In this document: in pieces, positions 48,401-50,562 of the stretch
Numbering within the stretch: position 1 is the first letter of the stretch
How the letters are laid out: every line of letters starts with the position of its first letter
NCBI GenBank assembly: GCA_030753015.1
Contig: JASMDC010000025.1
Location: 1-50,562 of the forward strand
Direction of reading: 5' to 3'
Length of the DNA stretch: 50,562 nucleotides
DNA from: Candidatus Undinarchaeales archaeon
GTDB lineage: Archaea; SpSt-1190; JASMDC01
Position numbers and translations under genes: made by a program
The notes under the pieces: generated by a model
The model's database searches: none
Told to the model about the DNA's origin: nothing
Seen by the model: the letters and a program-made list of their open reading frames with translations, nothing else

Positions 48401-50562
48401 GGACTACTATGTGAAGGGCCAACTCGTTGGTGAGATGGAGCAGCCCGGCGGTTCCACGTACCACCTTGACTCGTCCGACGCTTGCACGGACGCGACCCGC
48501 GTTTCAGAGTACTTCTGCTATGTGGAAGGAGGTGTCGAGTACGGTATCTGGGAGACGTACGACTGCGCCAACGAGGGGAAGGCATGCGAGGACGGTGCGT
48601 GCGTTGCCCCGGCCCCTGCCGAGGGGACGCCTCCCTGTACGGACAGCGACGGTGGGAAGGACTACTACGTTAAAGGCCAACTCGTTGGCGAGATGGAGCA
48701 GCCCGGGGGTTCCACGTACCACCTTGACTCGTCCGACGCTTGCACGGACGGGACTCGCGTTTCAGAGTACTTCTGCTATGTGGAGGGTGGAGTCGACTAT
48801 GGCCTATGGGAAACGTACAACTGTGCCGACGAGGGAAAGGTCTGCCAGGACGGGCAGTGCGTTCTCTCATCGGACGCCGGTGAAGCGATGGGTGCCACGG
48901 AAAAGGAGGCGTCTACGAAGCCGACCTCTCTTGACGCCCTCATCCTTGCCACGATTATCAACTACCCGGACGCGATCGTCTCTGGAGCGGCGGCCGAGAA
49001 ATTGGGCATACCCGTGCTCCTCACACCGCCCGACGCCCTCCCCGATGACGTTGCGGCGTTCATCACCGAGGAGATGCCCTCAAAGGTAATCCTCTTGGGT
49101 GGCACGGCGGTCATCAGTCAGGCTATCGAGAATAAACTCAAAGCGGACGGGCTCGACACCGTCCGACTGTGGGGAATCACACGATTCGGCACGGCCGCGG
49201 AGCTCGCACTGTACGCATGGGAGGCCGGCACGGATGGAGCCATCGTCGTGTACGACCGCATCGAGGGTGCGGAGGGTGATGAGCACACACAGCTGGTGAT
49301 GGCCAAATCGTTGGCGGCCGCCCGCACCCAGCCTATCCTGCTGACCACAAACGAGGAGCTTCCCGCCGCGACAAAGGAGGCTCTTGAGGAGCTTGGAGTG
49401 CAGAAGGTGACCCTTGTGGGTACGCAGTTCTCCGAGGACGTTTTCACCGCTCTGAAGGAGCTTGACATCGAGCTCGAAGTGGTGACGGGCGAGACGGTGG
49501 AGGACGTGAACGACAAGCTCCAAGAGGAGGTCGTGGACGAGCTGACAAAGAACCTCCCCGAAGGCAAGCTGGAGCGTCTTGTCGTTGTCGCGGCCGGAAC
49601 GGACTACAAGGCCTCCATCTCACTCCCCGCCAGTGCCGAGGTCACGGCCTCCATGATGGTGCTGGATGTGGAACAGATACCCCGGGTCATCGAGTTCATC
49701 GGTGAGCACGGTATCACGGAAGTGACAGTGGTGGGCATCCCCGAACTCACCTCCGCCGTGGTCGCCAAGCTGCTGATGGTGGAGGGCATCCAGGTGAGCG
49801 CTCTCTCCACCCAGGCCATCGAGAAGGGGCTCGTGGACCGCCTCAAGGAGCGCCGCGAGAGCTGGCGAAACCATCGGGAGAAGCGGTTGGTGGACAGGAA
49901 GGTCGAGCTCATCCGCAAGGGCGACAAGCTACGTGAGAGGACGGAGCGAGCAGTGGAAAAGGCCCAGAGGGTCATAGACGAGATCGATGCTGCCCTGACG
50001 GAGTTAAAGGGCCAGGAACTCCCCGATGAGTTACGCGTCGTGATCGACATGTTCGAGGAGGAGCTCGACAGGGCCCGGCAGTTCGTCGAGGAAGCAGGCG
50101 AGATCACAAAGGGCACTACGGGCAGAGGTCGCGATTTCGCAGAAGCCCTCCGTCTCCTGAAGAAGGCGGAAGGTGTGGCCCGTGAGGCGAAGTACAAGGG
50201 CATGAAGATGATCGCTGAGTTCGAGCGGCGGCAGATGGAGTCCCTCCGACGACAGAAAGAGTCTGAGGCCGAGCGTTTGCGAAAGGAGCGCGATGCCATG
50301 GCCGAAGAGTTGCTTGGCGATATGGATATCAAGGAGAACCTGCGCGAGAGGATCCTCTCGAAGGGAGATCGTCTTGCAGAAATTCGCGAACGCGTCAAAG
50401 AGGACCGCGACCGTGGTCCGCCCGGAGAACGCCGGTTCGGTCCGTCCCTTGAGGGTCGTGAGATCGGTCCGCGTTTCGACAAGGACCGGTTCCGCAAGAA
50501 GGACCTTTCTAAGCGCTCGTTCGGCAAGGACCTCTCGCTGCGTGGCGCCGATCCGTGCAAGC
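45498..50562 (+). CDS. Giant secreted protein with 13 six-Cys repeats and CWB2-like domains (3' end outside window)
   Basis: At least 1688 residues, open at the right edge. Signal peptide (TLITTILITMMLGSA); 13 tandem six-cysteine repeats of 83-87 residues (residues about 27-1121); then the same modules as the upstream paralogue: CWB2-like region from 48927 (LDALILATIINYPDAIVSGA, KVILLGGTAVISQAIE, EVTVVGIPELTSAVVAKLL), a charged coiled coil (49820-50420) and the start of the Cys-rich blocks (GADPCK) at the window end. The last few hundred bases are almost identical in DNA to 43080-43490. It is presumably held at the cell surface through the CWB2-like part, with the repeats forming a disulfide-rich stalk. 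The missing part should contain Cys-rich and perhaps YD-like regions. Confidence 0.85.
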   Translation, partial: MGMGSISARTLITTILITMMLGSALDCTDSDGGKNYYTQGHLIGEMAQPGGSTYHLDSFDACTDATRVSEYFCYVEGGVEYGLWETYNCANEGKFCENGVCVDPEPLPPCTDSDGGKDYYTQGHLVGEMEQPGGSTYHLDGFDTCTDATRVSEYFCYIEGGVEYGIWETYNCANEGKFCENGVCVDPEPLPPCTDSDGGKDYYTQGHLIGEMALPGCSSYHLDSFYACTDATRVSEYFCYLEGGIEYGIWETYNCANEGKICEEGKCVADPEAQDAELECTDRDGGKDYYVKGHLVGEMSQPGGSTYHLDGFDACTDATRVSEYFCYVEGGVEYGLWETYNCANEGKFCENGVCVDPEPLPPCTDSDGGKDYYTKGHLVGEMEQPGGSTYHLDGFDACTDATRVSEYFCYVEGGIEYGIWETYNCANEGKLCEEGVCVDPEPLPPCTDSDGGKDYYVKGHLVGEMEQPGGSTYHLDGFDACTDATRVSEYFCYVEGGVEYGIWETYNCADEGKVCEDGSCIPSVEDTPPCTDSDGGKDYYTKGNLIGEMEQPGGSTYHLDSSDACTDPTRLSEYFCYEEDGIQYGIWETYDCADEEKLCENGVCIEPDQEDEVQLCQDSDGGKDYYTKGHLVGEMAQPGGSTYHLDSFDACTDATRVSEYFCYLEGGIDYGIWETYNCADEGKSCEDGACVVPAPAEGTPPCADSDGGKDYYTKGHLVGEMEQPGGSTYHLDSSDACTDATRVSEYFCYVEGGIEYGIWETYDCANEGKACEDGVCVVPAPAEGTPPCTDSDGGKDYYTQGHLVGEMAQPGGSTYHLDSSDACTDATRVSEYFCYVEGGVEYGIWETHDCADEGKLCNDGVCVTDPAAQGGELECTDSDGGKDYYEKGNLVGEMAQPGGSTYHLDSSDACTDATRVSEYFCYVEGGVEYGIWETYDCANEGKACEDGACVAPAPAEGTPPCTDSDGGKDYYVKGQLVGEMEQPGGSTYHLDSSDACTDATRVSEYFCYVEGGVEYGIWETYDCANEGKACEDGACVAPAPAEGTPPCTDSDGGKDYYVKGQLVGEMEQPGGSTYHLDSSDACTDGTRVSEYFCYVEGGVDYGLWETYNCADEGKVCQDGQCVLSSDAGEAMGATEKEASTKPTSLDALILATIINYPDAIVSGAAAEKLGIPVLLTPPDALPDDVAAFITEEMPSKVILLGGTAVISQAIENKLKADGLDTVRLWGITRFGTAAELALYAWEAGTDGAIVVYDRIEGAEGDEHTQLVMAKSLAAARTQPILLTTNEELPAATKEALEELGVQKVTLVGTQFSEDVFTALKELDIELEVVTGETVEDVNDKLQEEVVDELTKNLPEGKLERLVVVAAGTDYKASISLPASAEVTASMMVLDVEQIPRVIEFIGEHGITEVTVVGIPELTSAVVAKLLMVEGIQVSALSTQAIEKGLVDRLKERRESWRNHREKRLVDRKVELIRKGDKLRERTERAVEKAQRVIDEIDAALTELKGQELPDELRVVIDMFEEELDRARQFVEEAGEITKGTTGRGRDFAEALRLLKKAEGVAREAKYKGMKMIAEFERRQMESLRRQKESEAERLRKERDAMAEELLGDMDIKENLRERILSKGDRLAEIRERVKEDRDRGPPGERRFGPSLEGREIGPRFDKDRFRKKDLSKRSFGKDLSLRGADPCK
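45576..48860 (+). repeat. 13 tandem six-cysteine domain repeats (unit 249-261 bases)
   Basis: Units begin at 45576, 45825, 46074 and so on to about 48637. The unit consensus starts CTDSDGGKDYYTKGHLVGEM, continues with QPGGSTYHLDSSDACTDATR, then VSEYFCYVEGGVEYGIWETY and NCANEGKxCEDGVCV. There are six cysteines per unit, enough for three disulfides. Linkers vary in two classes: short DPEPLPP and longer APAPAEGTPP. The related pattern is common in surface proteins predicted from uncultivated archaea. Confidence 0.9.

Noticed and set aside
45576..48860. CRISPR array
   Set aside because: The repeats are about 250-261 bases, protein-coding and contiguous, with no short repeat/unique spacer pattern.
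49604..50560. Minus-strand open frame antisense to the second giant protein, extremely rich in Ser and Arg
   Set aside because: The composition (runs of Ser/Arg) is typical of an antisense shadow of a Glu/Arg-rich coiled coil.

Overview
The window is a GC-rich piece of an archaeal chromosome. The archaeal markers are unambiguous: ribosomal protein L21e, RNA polymerase subunit F (Rpb4), TFE, aIF1A, aIF2-beta, NMD3, RIO1, a Dim2/Pno1-type KH protein, topoisomerase VI A and B, MCM, an RPA-type OB-fold protein, Trm1, Thg1 and a PAC2-family protein. The gene orders (L21e-RpoF-DUF655-KsgA; aIF1A-RIO1-KH-Top6B-Top6A; MCM-RPA-aIF2beta-NMD3) are of a euryarchaeal type. Topoisomerase VI argues against the Thermoplasma group proper, but I cannot name a lineage. 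No rRNA, complete tRNA, CRISPR array or transposase was seen. Many genes have a TATA-like box centred about 25-27 bases before an ATG, GTG or TTG start, so leaderless mRNAs seem common.

Layout. 0.2-8 kb: agmatinase-family enzyme, purine-type phosphoribosyltransferase, GT-C-like membrane protein, a small Cys protein, a Vps29/YfcE-like phosphoesterase, the L21e-RpoF-DUF655-KsgA operon, a TRAM-aIF1A fusion and small membrane proteins. 7.3-12.8 kb (minus strand): a tightly overlapping operon aIF1A, RIO1, KH, Top6B, Top6A, Thg1 and a membrane protein. 12.9-17.8 kb (minus): NMD3, aIF2-beta, RPA, MCM, TatD. 17.9-24 kb: Trm1, TFE with a 48-codon ORF, an SsuABC/NrtABC-type ABC importer, and an HxlR regulator divergent from a 4Fe-4S protein. 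24-30.3 kb: MFS transporter, M42 aminopeptidase, PAC2 protein, SAM hydrolase-type protein and aspartate aminotransferase/4-decarboxylase. 30.3-36.9 kb: four consecutive minus-strand genes for exported or membrane proteins (a large secreted protein, a membrane-bound winged-helix regulator, a small membrane protein and a VWA-domain surface protein). 37-41.2 kb: a stand-alone EF-Tu domain 2-like protein, a two-TM protein and a HerA-like ATPase carrying a zinc-finger array and a C-terminal membrane anchor. 41.3 kb to the end: two very large paralogous secreted proteins built on cell-wall-binding-2-like domains; the second has 13 tandem six-cysteine repeats and runs off the window.

The most unusual items are an ABC substrate-binding protein whose two lobes are in swapped (circularly permuted) order; its permease partner, which appears to need a CTG start; the TRAM-aIF1A fusion beside a normal aIF1A; the HerA-like ATPase with a membrane-proximal Cys/His array; and the duplicated giant surface-protein locus with a copied promoter. 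The conserved half of the window is information processing (replication, topology, transcription, translation initiation, ribosome and tRNA maturation). The 30-50 kb part is largely a cell-envelope region.
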